In this document: piece by piece, positions 24,665 through 32,656 of the stretch
Numbering within the stretch: position 1 is the first letter of the stretch
Layout of the letters: the number at the start of each line of letters is the position of its first letter
NCBI RefSeq assembly: GCF_000758705.1
Contig: NZ_CP009287.1
Coordinates: 6,572,001 to 6,636,000, forward strand
DNA length: 64,000 nt
Direction: 5' to 3'
From: Paenibacillus graminis
Lineage (GTDB): Bacteria; Bacillota; Bacilli; Paenibacillales; Paenibacillaceae
Translations under genes and position numbers: made by a program
Notes under the pieces: generated by a model
The model's input: the letters and a program-made list of their open reading frames with translations, nothing else
Told to the model about the DNA's origin: nothing
Databases searched by the model: none

Positions 24665-26245
24665 TTAGAGGCCTACACGGCCTGTTCCGTTAATTAGTTT
24701 GTTTAGAAGCTCGTCAAATGTGGTCATAAATCTGGAAGCTGCGCTGTAAGCATGCTGAAATTTGATCAGATCAGTCATTTCCTCATCCAGCGATACACCA
24801 CTAACCGAAGCTCTGTTCAATTCTACTTGCTCTGTCAGCTGTTCGGCATTTTTCGCCTGACGTTCGGCTTCCTGCGTCTGGACACCTAGTTGTCCGACTA
24901 TAGAGCTGAAATAATCATCCATGGTACCTGGTGTGGATAAAGCAGCACCAAAATCAAATTTGGCTGTCTTTAGTCCCGCCATGGCCAATGCCATATCATT
25001 ATTCCCAATAACAACCTTCTCATTGGCAGTACCCGCGCCGGTTACACGCATTGAGGTAGAGATTTGGTTAGGGTCAGCAGCAATCAACGGGTTAAGTGTA
25101 ATATTGCCCGCTGTAATAGCTCCGCTATCTTTAGAAGTGAAAAGCGCAAGTCCCTTCTGCGGTGTTGCGCCGCTAACAGTGTAACCTAATTGCAGCAGCC
25201 CGTTAATTCCTTTGACGGTTACTTTGGTGTCTGCTGTTATGGTCCGGTTATTATTCGCATTCGAATATGTAACAGGTGTGCCGTTAGCTCCGGTATTCAG
25301 GACAGTTCCTTCAGGTAAAACTGTTCCGGCTGGTAACGTTATTTCAATGTCGCCATTAGCAAGTGTATTGGCAAGTTGGTTCATCTGATTCTTATAATCG
25401 GTTACGTATTTATCCCGGGACATAAACATGCCATAGACTTCTCCGCCGGTAAGTGCCCCTCCGTCGTATGCGGCCTTTAATCCGTCCGCCGTTACTGCGG
25501 TTACCTGATCACCAGTCACAACCAATTGACCGCCCAATGTCACTTGGTAGCCGTCACTGAGCTGTGTAACCTGAACATTGGCAAGCTTGGAGAGCTTATC
25601 GATGGCCAAGTCCCGCTGGTCCCGGAGATCGTTAGGATTATCACCCAAACCCTCAAGCTTGGTAATGTTGTTATTAAGATCTCCCACTGTTTGCAAAAGC
25701 GAGTTGATCTCTGTGGTTTTTAGAGAAATATTGCTGGTCAGGTCAGTGGTCAGAGCATCCAATTGCGTGCTGACTTGATTCATAGCATCTGTAAGCGCCT
25801 GTGTTGTTTCTTTGACGATTTTGCGGTTGGTAATATTCTCGGGATCCTGACTCAGGTCAGACCAGGCATTCCAGAAATTATCCAGAACCTTGCGGATACC
25901 GGTATCTGATGGTTCATTCACAATAGATTCAAGCTTTTGCAAGGTGTCGAATCTGACATCCCAGTTGCCTGAATTTGAGCTTTCATTGCGGTATTGGTCA
26001 TCCAGAAAACTCTGTCTCACCCGTTCAATCGACGTGAAATCGACCCCCGTGCCCATTTGTCCGGCTGCTGTAGAACGCAAAAATCCATAGGCTTCCATAG
26101 GAAGAGAGGCCTGCATCTTCACGACTTGTTTTGAATAACCTTCTGTATTGACATTAGCAATGTTATGACCTGCCGTGTTTAATGCAGCCGTTTGGGTGTT
26201 CAGGCTTCGTTTGGCGGTTTCTATACTATGAAATGTTGAAGTCAT
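24665..26245 (-). CDS. flgK: Hook-filament junction protein FlgK
   Basis: Hook-associated protein 1. 526 residues. N-terminal FHSIETAKRSLNTQTAALN and NIANVNTEGYSKQ motif (flagellar rod/hook helix), FLDDQYRNESSNSGNWD, and the C-terminal VSGVSLDEEMTDLIKFQHAYSAASRFMTTFDELLNKLIN. The Asp- and Thr-rich centre is variable. GGAGGAG stands before the ATG. It follows flgN by about 17 bases; flgN is its likely chaperone. Exported through the flagellar type III apparatus. Confidence 0.96.
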   Translation of the reverse strand: MTSTFHSIETAKRSLNTQTAALNTAGHNIANVNTEGYSKQVVKMQASLPMEAYGFLRSTAAGQMGTGVDFTSIERVRQSFLDDQYRNESSNSGNWDVRFDTLQKLESIVNEPSDTGIRKVLDNFWNAWSDLSQDPENITNRKIVKETTQALTDAMNQVSTQLDALTTDLTSNISLKTTEINSLLQTVGDLNNNITKLEGLGDNPNDLRDQRDLAIDKLSKLANVQVTQLSDGYQVTLGGQLVVTGDQVTAVTADGLKAAYDGGALTGGEVYGMFMSRDKYVTDYKNQMNQLANTLANGDIEITLPAGTVLPEGTVLNTGANGTPVTYSNANNNRTITADTKVTVKGINGLLQLGYTVSGATPQKGLALFTSKDSGAITAGNITLNPLIAADPNQISTSMRVTGAGTANEKVVIGNNDMALAMAGLKTAKFDFGAALSTPGTMDDYFSSIVGQLGVQTQEAERQAKNAEQLTEQVELNRASVSGVSLDEEMTDLIKFQHAYSAASRFMTTFDELLNKLINGTGRVGL

Positions 26246-26262
26246 CTTTTACTCCTCCAAAA

Positions 26263-26763
26263 TTAGGCCCGAGAATCAAAAAGTCCGGAGCGTTGCACTC
26301 CAGCTGTTTTTCCCGCCGGGTGATGATAAGTCGCTTCTGTCTCTGAATAATAAGACATGCTTTCAATAGAAAAGTCTATATAGGAGAGTGCCTGTTCAAG
26401 AAGCTGTTGATTCAGCGTATTGGCTTCCTTCAGCCGCTGCAATGTACCGGATAGCTTACGCTGCATATGAAATAACTTTTGTTTCTCTTCAGGATCAAAT
26501 ACAAGCCTGGACAACTCAGTCAGATTCAAATTCAGGTTGGAACGTATTCCCACCCCCTGCAAAAAAGCATATGCCGCTTGCATACGTTCTTCCTCTAACT
26601 GCTCAATCAGCTTCATGTGCTTAGACTCTTTATTGAGAAGTTGAATAAGATAATCTACTTGGTTTGTCTTAATAGCATCTTTCTTAAGAGCGGCCAATTC
26701 CAACATCTGCAAATGCGCTTCGTCCAGCCGCTCTAGTGCTTCCAGCAAGGTTGTCAATGTCAT
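26263..26763 (-). CDS. flgN: Flagellar chaperone FlgN
   Basis: FlgN-type helical chaperone for FlgK and FlgL. The ATG at 26761-26763 is preferred because AGGTGA stands eight bases upstream; the frame opens at a GTG directly after the flgM stop. 166 residues, mainly helical: LTTLLEALERLDEAHLQMLELAALKKDAI, then LLNKESKHMKLIEQLEEER, QLLEQALSYIDFSIESM. Sequence conservation is low, so the call rests on position between flgM and flgK, size and helical pattern. Confidence 0.85.
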   Translation of the reverse strand: MTLTTLLEALERLDEAHLQMLELAALKKDAIKTNQVDYLIQLLNKESKHMKLIEQLEEERMQAAYAFLQGVGIRSNLNLNLTELSRLVFDPEEKQKLFHMQRKLSGTLQRLKEANTLNQQLLEQALSYIDFSIESMSYYSETEATYHHPAGKTAGVQRSGLFDSRA

Positions 26764-26775
26764 GGATGGATTCAC

Positions 26776-27063
26776 CTAATTCTCGGAGGATTGCTTGAAG
26801 TAGGGGGCGAGTGTGGCTGCGAGCTTAGCTGCATCGACTTGGTAGGTGCCTGCGGAAACTTGCTGTTTCAAGCTTTCAATCTTGCTCGCGCGTTCAGCGT
26901 CAACTTCTCCGCTTTTCTGCGCCTGTAATAGCTTTATCGCTTCATCAGAGATCGAAACTTCATCCTTGCGTGTGCTTTTCTTTAGTTGTTCCTGTCTTTG
27001 CGCTTCCGCATTGCGTTGATACGGATTAATTGCATTAATACGTCCGGTCTCGTTAATTTTCAT
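26776..27063 (-). CDS. flgM: Anti-sigma-D factor FlgM
   Basis: FlgM holds sigma-D inactive until the hook-basal body is complete and is then removed or exported, releasing late flagellar transcription. The ATG at 27061-27063 has AGGTGG five bases upstream; the frame is open much further, but that upstream part encodes no FlgM residues and carries the promoter. 95 residues: disordered N-terminal half starting MKINETGRINAINPYQ, then DEVSISDEAIKLLQAQ and ERASKIESLKQQVSAGTYQVDAAKLAATLAPYF, the sigma-binding helices. Its own sigma-D promoter gives the expected feedback loop. Confidence 0.95.
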   Translation of the reverse strand: MKINETGRINAINPYQRNAEAQRQEQLKKSTRKDEVSISDEAIKLLQAQKSGEVDAERASKIESLKQQVSAGTYQVDAAKLAATLAPYFKQSSEN

Positions 27064-27085
27064 AACTTCCACCTTCCTTCTGATA

Positions 27086-27121
27086 TAAAAAAGCCGATAA
27101 TCTTTACTAAGTTTATCGGCT
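27086..27121 (-). terminator. Terminator after yvyF, overlapping the flgM promoter
   Basis: Stem 27092-27100 with 27113-27121, then TTTTTTAT on the minus strand. The upstream arm contains the -10 GCCGATAAA of the flgM promoter. Confidence 0.75.
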
Positions 27122-27140
27122 GCATTTGAAACATTCTTTA
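27112..27140 (-). promoter_or_regulatory. Sigma-D promoter for flgM
   Basis: TAAA (27137-27140), 16-base spacer, GCCGATAAA (27112-27120) on the minus strand. Confidence 0.75.
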
Positions 27141-27169
27141 TAGCTGCAAGCGTTCTTTTCTGGAATTTA

Positions 27170-27577
27170 TTAATCCCGGTGCTTGTCGACGGCCCTATAT
27201 GCGCCCTCGCCCGGCCTTTTAGAGGTCTCTGCCGCAGCGCTTTCCTTGACCGCATTTGAGATATCCTTCCGCAACCGGCTGCGGCAGCTGTCGCACATAT
27301 GACCATCCCGGATCAGGGTTCCACAGACTTCACAAGGGTACATCATATTCGGCGCATTCGCTATAGAAATTCGGCCTTCACGAATAAAACGGGTGATTTC
27401 CTTAATCGGAATCTCCGTTGCATCGGACAGCTCCTGAATATTAGTGCCTCTATTTTCACGCAAATAATTTACACAGATTTCATATTGATGTTCCAAATCC
27501 TTAATACAGGGCTGGCACAGTTCCATGATGTTTTTGACGTATAACCGGCCGCACCGTGGGCAATTGTCTAGATTCAT
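27170..27577 (-). CDS. yvyF: Flagellar operon protein of the YvyF/TIGR03826 family
   Basis: Small zinc-ribbon protein encoded before flgM in many Firmicutes; in Bacillus it is part of the comF-flgM locus and has a regulatory, not well understood, role in motility. 135 residues. Visible: an N-terminal CxxC pair (CPRCGRLYVKNIMELCQPC), a helical stretch containing a winged-helix-like TNIQELSDATEIPIKEITRFIREGRISI, and a second CxxC pair YPCEVCGTLIRDGHMCDSCR. It has its own sigma-D promoter and ends in a terminator next to flgM. Confidence 0.9.
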   Translation of the reverse strand: MNLDNCPRCGRLYVKNIMELCQPCIKDLEHQYEICVNYLRENRGTNIQELSDATEIPIKEITRFIREGRISIANAPNMMYPCEVCGTLIRDGHMCDSCRSRLRKDISNAVKESAAAETSKRPGEGAYRAVDKHRD

Positions 27578-27669
27578 TTCAGCAGCGGCTCCCTTCCATA
27601 CATTTTGTGCAGCGTATAAAGTTCTTATGCTCCTAGATTACATGATTGCTGAAGTTTCGTCTATCATTA

Positions 27670-27696
27670 GTATCGGTTATAAAAGCGCTATGTTTA
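27670..27696 (-). promoter_or_regulatory. Sigma-D promoter for yvyF
   Basis: TAAA (27693-27696), 15-base spacer, ACCGATAC (27670-27677) on the minus strand, two mismatches from consensus. About 93 bases upstream of the ATG. Confidence 0.75.
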
Positions 27697-27745
27697 TATT
27701 AGTTTTACAAATATATACTGAATGCCTATGGAGAATACTGAAGAT

Positions 27746-28609
27746 CTAAGATCGGGCCCAGGTCAGGCTGTAGATTTCTGCAGTATAGCCAAAACTGGCG
27801 GCGAACAATGTAATGGTTTCCGCACAAGCACGGATGGTGCTTCCTGTAGTGTAAATATCATCAATGATGATGATCTGCAAAGGCGGCGGCTGCATCTGCC
27901 GTCCGGATGCTTCAAGCCAATTGGCAAACTGTGAGCCAACTGCTGAATCAGGGTTGACTGCAAACGCATGCTTCATATCCGCCAGCCGTTCGGCCCGGGT
28001 TTTGAAGCTCTGTTTGCCGGTATGATGGGTGCGGACCAGCAGCGGCAGCTGCGGAACCCCTCTGCGACGGGACAAGACGTCTGCAAGCCGCTCCGCCTGA
28101 TTGAATCCGCGTTCAGCAAGCCGGGAAGCACTGACGGGAACCGGGACCAGCAGATCGGCTTGCCATAGGCGGTTGCGTTTGCTTTTTATAGCAGGATTTA
28201 AGTGATCTCGCTGCTTAGAGCCTCCATCACGCGGCGTCGGCCCCCGCTCTGCTTGGAGGATCGTATATGCCTCATCCAGCATCAGTCCAAGCAAAGGGCT
28301 CAGCCGCTCGTTGCCGCGATATTTATACTGCCCCAGAATTTCACGCATCCCGCTGGTGTAGGCTACAGCACTGCGGTTGCAGACAATCTGGGCAGGTCCG
28401 CTGCTGCGGCTGCAATCGGGACAGCCCACATGGCGGCCGCATTTGGGGCAGCGCGGATGGTGAATCCAGGGGATTGAAGCTTGGCAGCTCTTGCAGACTC
28501 CCGGGAGCGCTGAGGAAGCTCGACTTTTTTTACCGCATATGAGACAGTCCATAGTGGACGGAGCCAGCAGGGACCGGGCTACTCTGCTCCATGTTCCTCT
28601 CAACCTCAT
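27746..28609 (-). CDS. comFC: ComF family protein (competence, phosphoribosyltransferase-like)
   Basis: ComFC is a phosphoribosyltransferase-fold protein required for DNA uptake and transformation. The ATG at 28607-28609 overlaps the comFA stop (ATGA), the classic coupled arrangement; the longer frame upstream lies inside comFA. 287 residues: two CxxC zinc sites (CLICGKKS, CPKCGRHVGCPDCS), the strand DLLVPVPVSASRLAERGFNQAE, and the PRPP-binding loop IIIDDIYTTGSTIRAC (about residue 250). Length and motif order fit the family. Confidence 0.94.
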   Translation of the reverse strand: MRLRGTWSRVARSLLAPSTMDCLICGKKSRASSALPGVCKSCQASIPWIHHPRCPKCGRHVGCPDCSRSSGPAQIVCNRSAVAYTSGMREILGQYKYRGNERLSPLLGLMLDEAYTILQAERGPTPRDGGSKQRDHLNPAIKSKRNRLWQADLLVPVPVSASRLAERGFNQAERLADVLSRRRGVPQLPLLVRTHHTGKQSFKTRAERLADMKHAFAVNPDSAVGSQFANWLEASGRQMQPPPLQIIIIDDIYTTGSTIRACAETITLFAASFGYTAEIYSLTWARS

Positions 28610-30705
28610 AAACTCACTTCCTTGCGTATGTATCCCTGTGTACGGGCAATCGTATTCATCGTTCGAATCTGCGCGGCCGCACCCCGTTGAGATTTCGTCC
28701 ATTGCGGAGAGAAGAATAGAACAGTCCCGGCTGGATCTTCCGTGGAGCGCCCGGCTCTTCCGGCCATCTGCACCAGCGAAGCTTCGTCAAAGAGGCTGCT
28801 GTCGGCATCCAGAATCAACACATCACTGCGGGGTACGGTAACTCCCCTTTCAAGTATGGTGGTGGTGACGAGAAGCGAGATTGACCGGCTGCGGAAAGCC
28901 GCAACCTTCTCGGTTCTTGCCGGGTCCTGAGAGGAGGTCCCCTCTATTGCAGCTTCTGGAAAGCTCTGGCGGAGAAGGTCCAGCAATCTTTCGATGTGGG
29001 CTATCCGCGACACAAAGAGAAAGATTTGTGCCTCACGGGCAAAGGATTTGCGAAGTGCATGCAGCAGCTTCTTAGGCAGAATCCCGCGCTTCAAGCAAAT
29101 GTTGAGCGGAGGCACTTGCAAATGCTGCGGCACCGGCAAGGGATGCCCATGGAAGCGGACAGGCACCCTGGCATGCGGCAGCTTGCCGGACCGGGCCAAA
29201 CGCTGCAGCTCTTCCGGAGGTGTAGCCGACAGGTAGATGAACGATCCTCCCGGTTTGCAGGCATGCTCCGCCGCAAATGCCAGCATGGGATCGTTATGAT
29301 AAGGATAGGCGTCGAGCTCGTCGATGATGACGAGGTCGAAGCTCTGGTGGAAGCGCAGCAGCTGATGGGTGGTGGCCAGGGTCAGCCGGCCAGAGGTCCA
29401 GCGGTCTGCGCTGCCGCCGTACAGCACGGCGAGTGTCTCCGCCGGGAATGCCCGTGCGAGCCGCGGCGCCAGCTCCAGCACAACGTCGCGCCGCGGCGTT
29501 GCGACGAGTGCGTGGCCTCCGGCAGCGAGCACTGCCTCCAGGAGCGGGAACGTGATCTCCGTTTTCCCCGCTCCCGTGACGGCCCAGAGCAGGAACCGCT
29601 CTGGGCTGGATACGGCGGAGCGCTGGCGCGGCTCCGCCAGGAACCCCAGCGCAGCGCCGGCGGCTCCCGCCTGCGCCGCGCTTAGCCCCCACCGGCGTGC
29701 CGCCACGGCGGGGGAGCCCCCGGCCGTGCACCGCACGGCCGGAGAAGCCGCGCTGCGCACGGCCGGAGAAGCCGCGCTGCGCAGCAGCAGCGCGCAAGCC
29801 CGGCTGCGCCCGAGTGCGAGGCAGGCCTCGCAATAGGCGCAGCCCGCAAGGCCGCACGCGGCGCAGGCCGTGCGGCCCGTGGCGGCGCTGCCGCAGCGCA
29901 GGCAGCGCACTCCCGCGCGGCGGGCGGCAGCGCCGCGCCAGGGCAGGTGCAGCTGCGGCAGGCGAAGCGCCGCAGCGTGCAGGAAGCGGCCGGCGAGGGC
30001 AGGGAGCCGGCCGCCAGGGAGGCGTGCGGAGGCGCCGCGCGCCGTACAGCAGCCTCCTGCGCTGCGAAGCGCAGGAGCTTTACCCACAGCGGCCTCCAGT
30101 CTCAGCCGCCCCTGCAGCTGGGCAAGCTGAGCCGCAGCACGCCACTGTCCAGCCAGCCCGGGAAGCCGTTCCGCAAGGAGTGCTTCCACTTCAGGTTCCA
30201 GCAGCGAGCGGCCCTCCAGCACTTTCACCATTAGTTCCGCCTCAGCTCCAAGAGCCAGGTGTCTTCCGCCTCCTTCAGCGTCTATCACCGGCCTGTACTT
30301 TTCTGCCTTCATATATGCCTTCCCATGTTGCACAGCGGTAACCTCCGGTGCATTAACCAGCGTACAGACAGAAACCCCTTGGTATAATCTCTCCTCGCCC
30401 CAGTCTCCGCCTGCATCACGTTCCTCTGCAATCTCTCTCTTAAGAACCTCTGCCATATATTTTTTCCAATCTTCTACCTGCCATTGCCACCCCCGCAGGG
30501 ATGAACTCCAGCTCTCCCTCAGCTTCACAGCCCAACCCAGGGGGAGTACAGAGGAGAGGATCACCAGCTTGTCCACAGCCCTGGTATTCCAGCCCTCCCG
30601 TTCTTCTCCAGTCCCGCTCCACCATAATCTGTCTACATTCATATCGAGTGAAACTCGTATCTCCCAGCCCCCGCTAAGCTCTACTGCGTATACTGCTGCC
30701 TGCAA
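28606..30705 (-). CDS. comFA: ComFA, DEAD-box ATPase of the DNA uptake machinery
   Basis: Helicase-like ATPase that drives DNA across the membrane during transformation. Start is TTG at 30703-30705 with AGGAGG eight bases upstream. 699 residues, longer than Bacillus ComFA (about 460), because of an extended N-terminal region. Visible in order: a zinc-finger-like cluster CLRCGSAATGRTACAACG followed by CAYCEAC, Walker A AVTGAGKTE, DEAD-like VIIDELDAYPYH, motif III SATPP, VTTTILERGVTVP, and QMAGRAGRS. The segment between the zinc finger and Walker A is extremely Ala- and Arg-rich and contains an exact 8-residue tandem duplication (29732-29779). Overlaps comFC by four bases. Confidence 0.93.
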   Translation of the reverse strand: MQAAVYAVELSGGWEIRVSLDMNVDRLWWSGTGEEREGWNTRAVDKLVILSSVLPLGWAVKLRESWSSSLRGWQWQVEDWKKYMAEVLKREIAEERDAGGDWGEERLYQGVSVCTLVNAPEVTAVQHGKAYMKAEKYRPVIDAEGGGRHLALGAEAELMVKVLEGRSLLEPEVEALLAERLPGLAGQWRAAAQLAQLQGRLRLEAAVGKAPALRSAGGCCTARGASARLPGGRLPALAGRFLHAAALRLPQLHLPWRGAAARRAGVRCLRCGSAATGRTACAACGLAGCAYCEACLALGRSRACALLLRSAASPAVRSAASPAVRCTAGGSPAVAARRWGLSAAQAGAAGAALGFLAEPRQRSAVSSPERFLLWAVTGAGKTEITFPLLEAVLAAGGHALVATPRRDVVLELAPRLARAFPAETLAVLYGGSADRWTSGRLTLATTHQLLRFHQSFDLVIIDELDAYPYHNDPMLAFAAEHACKPGGSFIYLSATPPEELQRLARSGKLPHARVPVRFHGHPLPVPQHLQVPPLNICLKRGILPKKLLHALRKSFAREAQIFLFVSRIAHIERLLDLLRQSFPEAAIEGTSSQDPARTEKVAAFRSRSISLLVTTTILERGVTVPRSDVLILDADSSLFDEASLVQMAGRAGRSTEDPAGTVLFFSPQWTKSQRGAAAQIRTMNTIARTQGYIRKEVSL
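29732..29779. repeat. Two tandem copies of a 24-bp unit in comFA
   Basis: Units 29732-29755 and 29756-29779 are identical. They keep the frame and encode an SAASPAVR duplicate. They sit in the GC-richest stretch of the window. Confidence 0.95.
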
Positions 30706-30893
30706 TCGTTCCGCCTCCTAAAAATATTGGTAGCCTAATTTCTTTGAATCAGCTTGGGCAAAACCAGCATCGAATACCAAACTTAAGTCGCACCATCCTC
30801 CAGAGGATTCCACTCCACAACTCGTCTCTTGAACTTCCGGCTGAATCATAACCGAAGAAAATAATCACACTAATGGGTAGCTATGAATCGGGG

Positions 30894-31097
30894 CTTACAC
30901 GACTGTATATGTTGTACAATATGCAAAAACTGTATCAGTTTGGTGTGCTCAAGCAACTTATTGTTGTACAGTCCGCAAGATTTTTGTTAATTTGGCGTGC
31001 TCAGGACACAGAGTGTTGTATAACATACAAAATCTTCGCCAATTGGTTCTTCTTATCGCACACATTATTGTATTACGTGCAAGATTTTTGAAGATTA
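30894..31097. repeat. Four degenerate tandem units of about 50 bp
   Basis: Units begin near 30894, 30954, 31006 and 31058. Each carries TTGTA followed by an imperfect CAAGATTTTTG-like core, and the first two end GTGTGCTCA or GCGTGCTCA. Identity between units is moderate. No gene is seen in this gap (30706-31252), which otherwise contains only the terminator of the gene to its right. Confidence 0.7.
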
Positions 31098-31182
31098 ACG
31101 GCAACCAGAAAAACCCCAGCTTACTTAAGCTGCTTTATTTGGATTTATACATTTTCTAGAATTTCGCAATTTCCCAAAATAC

Positions 31183-31218
31183 AAAAAGCACACTCCCCCA
31201 AATTTGGAGAGTGTGCTT
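31183..31218 (-). terminator. Terminator after the GT2-like gene
   Basis: A 13-pair stem (31186-31199 with 31206-31218, one wobble) and five Ts on the minus strand. Confidence 0.85.
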
Positions 31219-31252
31219 CACCCGTTCCTTGCATTGCCTGCATATGATATGA

Positions 31253-31696
31253 TTATTCGCCTCGCTTTGATCTGCATCCCTTGCTCCACGGCATTTGCAG
31301 AAAAGACAGCGGAACAGCTTGCCCCGATTCTCTTAAATCCACTATGATGCCTGGCTGAAGCTTACGGTCTGATTCCAAAAAGCTGATAGGTACAGCCGGG
31401 GCAAATTCCAGTGCAGAACCACCAAGGGCAAGCCGTAAGGCTACATCCATCGTTGCATCACTCGACCCGTCATCCATTAAGGTTACCTGAAGCCTCTTTC
31501 CGCTCAGCAAAGCATGGAAGGTCAGCGCTCGGATATACCACTCCACCACATATTCATGATTACGGGTGATAAGAATGTAATGAAGCCGTTTGCCAGACTG
31601 GCTGCGCTGCCGGGATTGCTCCCCCTTGTGCAGAATATGAACCAGTAATACTGCAATAACATAGATGGCCGCAATCCATATTAACTGGGCTACCAT
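31253..31696 (-). CDS. Small membrane-anchored protein with a glycosyltransferase-2-like motif
   Basis: I do not know its function. 147 residues; GAGGAGG nine bases before the ATG supports the start. Visible: one N-terminal membrane segment (LIWIAAIYVIAVLLVHIL), a basic linker, then a beta-alpha-beta stretch YILITRNHEYVVEWYIRAL and VTLMDDGSSDATMDVALRLAL. The DDGSSDAT pattern resembles the nucleotide-binding loop of family 2 glycosyltransferases, but the protein is too short for a complete enzyme and the acceptor half is missing. It might be a regulator, a subunit or a remnant. It stands alone, between comFA and degU, with a good ribosome site and terminator, so it looks maintained rather than decayed. 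Confidence 0.8.
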   Translation of the reverse strand: MVAQLIWIAAIYVIAVLLVHILHKGEQSRQRSQSGKRLHYILITRNHEYVVEWYIRALTFHALLSGKRLQVTLMDDGSSDATMDVALRLALGGSALEFAPAVPISFLESDRKLQPGIIVDLRESGQAVPLSFLQMPWSKGCRSKRGE

Positions 31697-31929
31697 GGAG
31701 ATACACCTCCTCTTATACCGACACTATATGCCGATGATAAAAGGTCGGTGACTGCCCAGAGCAGACTGGCGTCTGCCTTCCCGCCCCATACTATACGGTT
31801 CCAAACATTCAGCCTGCACGTGTACAGCCAGGTTGCTTTTCATCCTTACAGGTATAACTCAAACAATACTCTGACTGCAGCAGAGCAGCTGCAATCATTA
31901 TATGTAATATTCAAAAAAACAGCGGCGTA

Positions 31930-32652
31930 TTAGAGGGTTACCCACCCATACTTAATCGAATTAATGACAGCCTGCGTACGATCGTCAACCTCCATTTTTT
32001 GCAGGATGCTGCTAACATGGTTTTTGACGGTTTTTTCGCTGATAAAGAGATATTCTCCAATCATCTTGTTGCTCTTGCCCTCCGCCATCAGCCGCAGTAC
32101 CTCCGCTTCACGCCGGGTCAGGGGATTGTTGTCACCAGCGACAAATTTGACGCCAGCCTCTTTAACCGCGGTTTCTGCAATAGCTCCTGTCTCATTGAGA
32201 TACGTCATGCGGCGCAGCTGGTTAATCAGCTTCCCGGTGACCTTCGGATGAATGAAGGCATGTCCTTCACAGACAGAACGGATAGCATTGATCAGCGATT
32301 CCGCCTCCATATCCTTCAGCAGGTATCCATTGGCCCCCTTGCGCAGTGTTTCAAACACATAGCTCTCATCATCATGAATCGATAAAATAATCACTTTGAC
32401 ATCCGGGAACATTTCCCGCAGCTTTTGCGTAGCTTCCACACCATTTTCAATCGGCATGTTGATGTCCATCAGTACGATATCCGGTTTGTTTTCATTGCAA
32501 AATTCAAGCACCTGGATACCGTCACCGCATTCTCCAATAACCTCAATATCTTCCTCCATATTCAAAATCCGCTTAAGCCCTTCACGAAACAACTGATGAT
32601 CATCGGCCAAAAGAACTTTAATGGGCGATTTGCCAGTATTCTGGTTTTCCAT
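31930..32652 (-). CDS. degU: Response regulator DegU
   Basis: NarL-type two-component regulator for exoenzymes, competence, motility and biofilm genes. The ATG at 32650-32652 has AAAGGAG seven bases upstream and lies four bases after the degS stop; the frame is open a little further. About 240 residues: receiver domain with DD at 17-18, phospho-acceptor Asp63 in IVLMDINMP, Lys in LLKD, and C-terminal LuxR-type helix-turn-helix ([41 protein letters not shown]). Phosphorylated by DegS. Confidence 0.96.
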   Translation of the reverse strand: MENQNTGKSPIKVLLADDHQLFREGLKRILNMEEDIEVIGECGDGIQVLEFCNENKPDIVLMDINMPIENGVEATQKLREMFPDVKVIILSIHDDESYVFETLRKGANGYLLKDMEAESLINAIRSVCEGHAFIHPKVTGKLINQLRRMTYLNETGAIAETAVKEAGVKFVAGDNNPLTRREAEVLRLMAEGKSNKMIGEYLFISEKTVKNHVSSILQKMEVDDRTQAVINSIKYGWVTL

Positions 32653-32656
32653 CACA

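Noticed and set aside
27064..27306. Longer FlgM frame with an N-terminal extension
   Set aside because: The extension covers the promoter and terminator; FlgM begins at the ATG with a ribosome site at 27063.
28996..30341. Plus-strand frames within comFA
   Set aside because: GC-rich shadow frames of a gene with clear motifs on the other strand.
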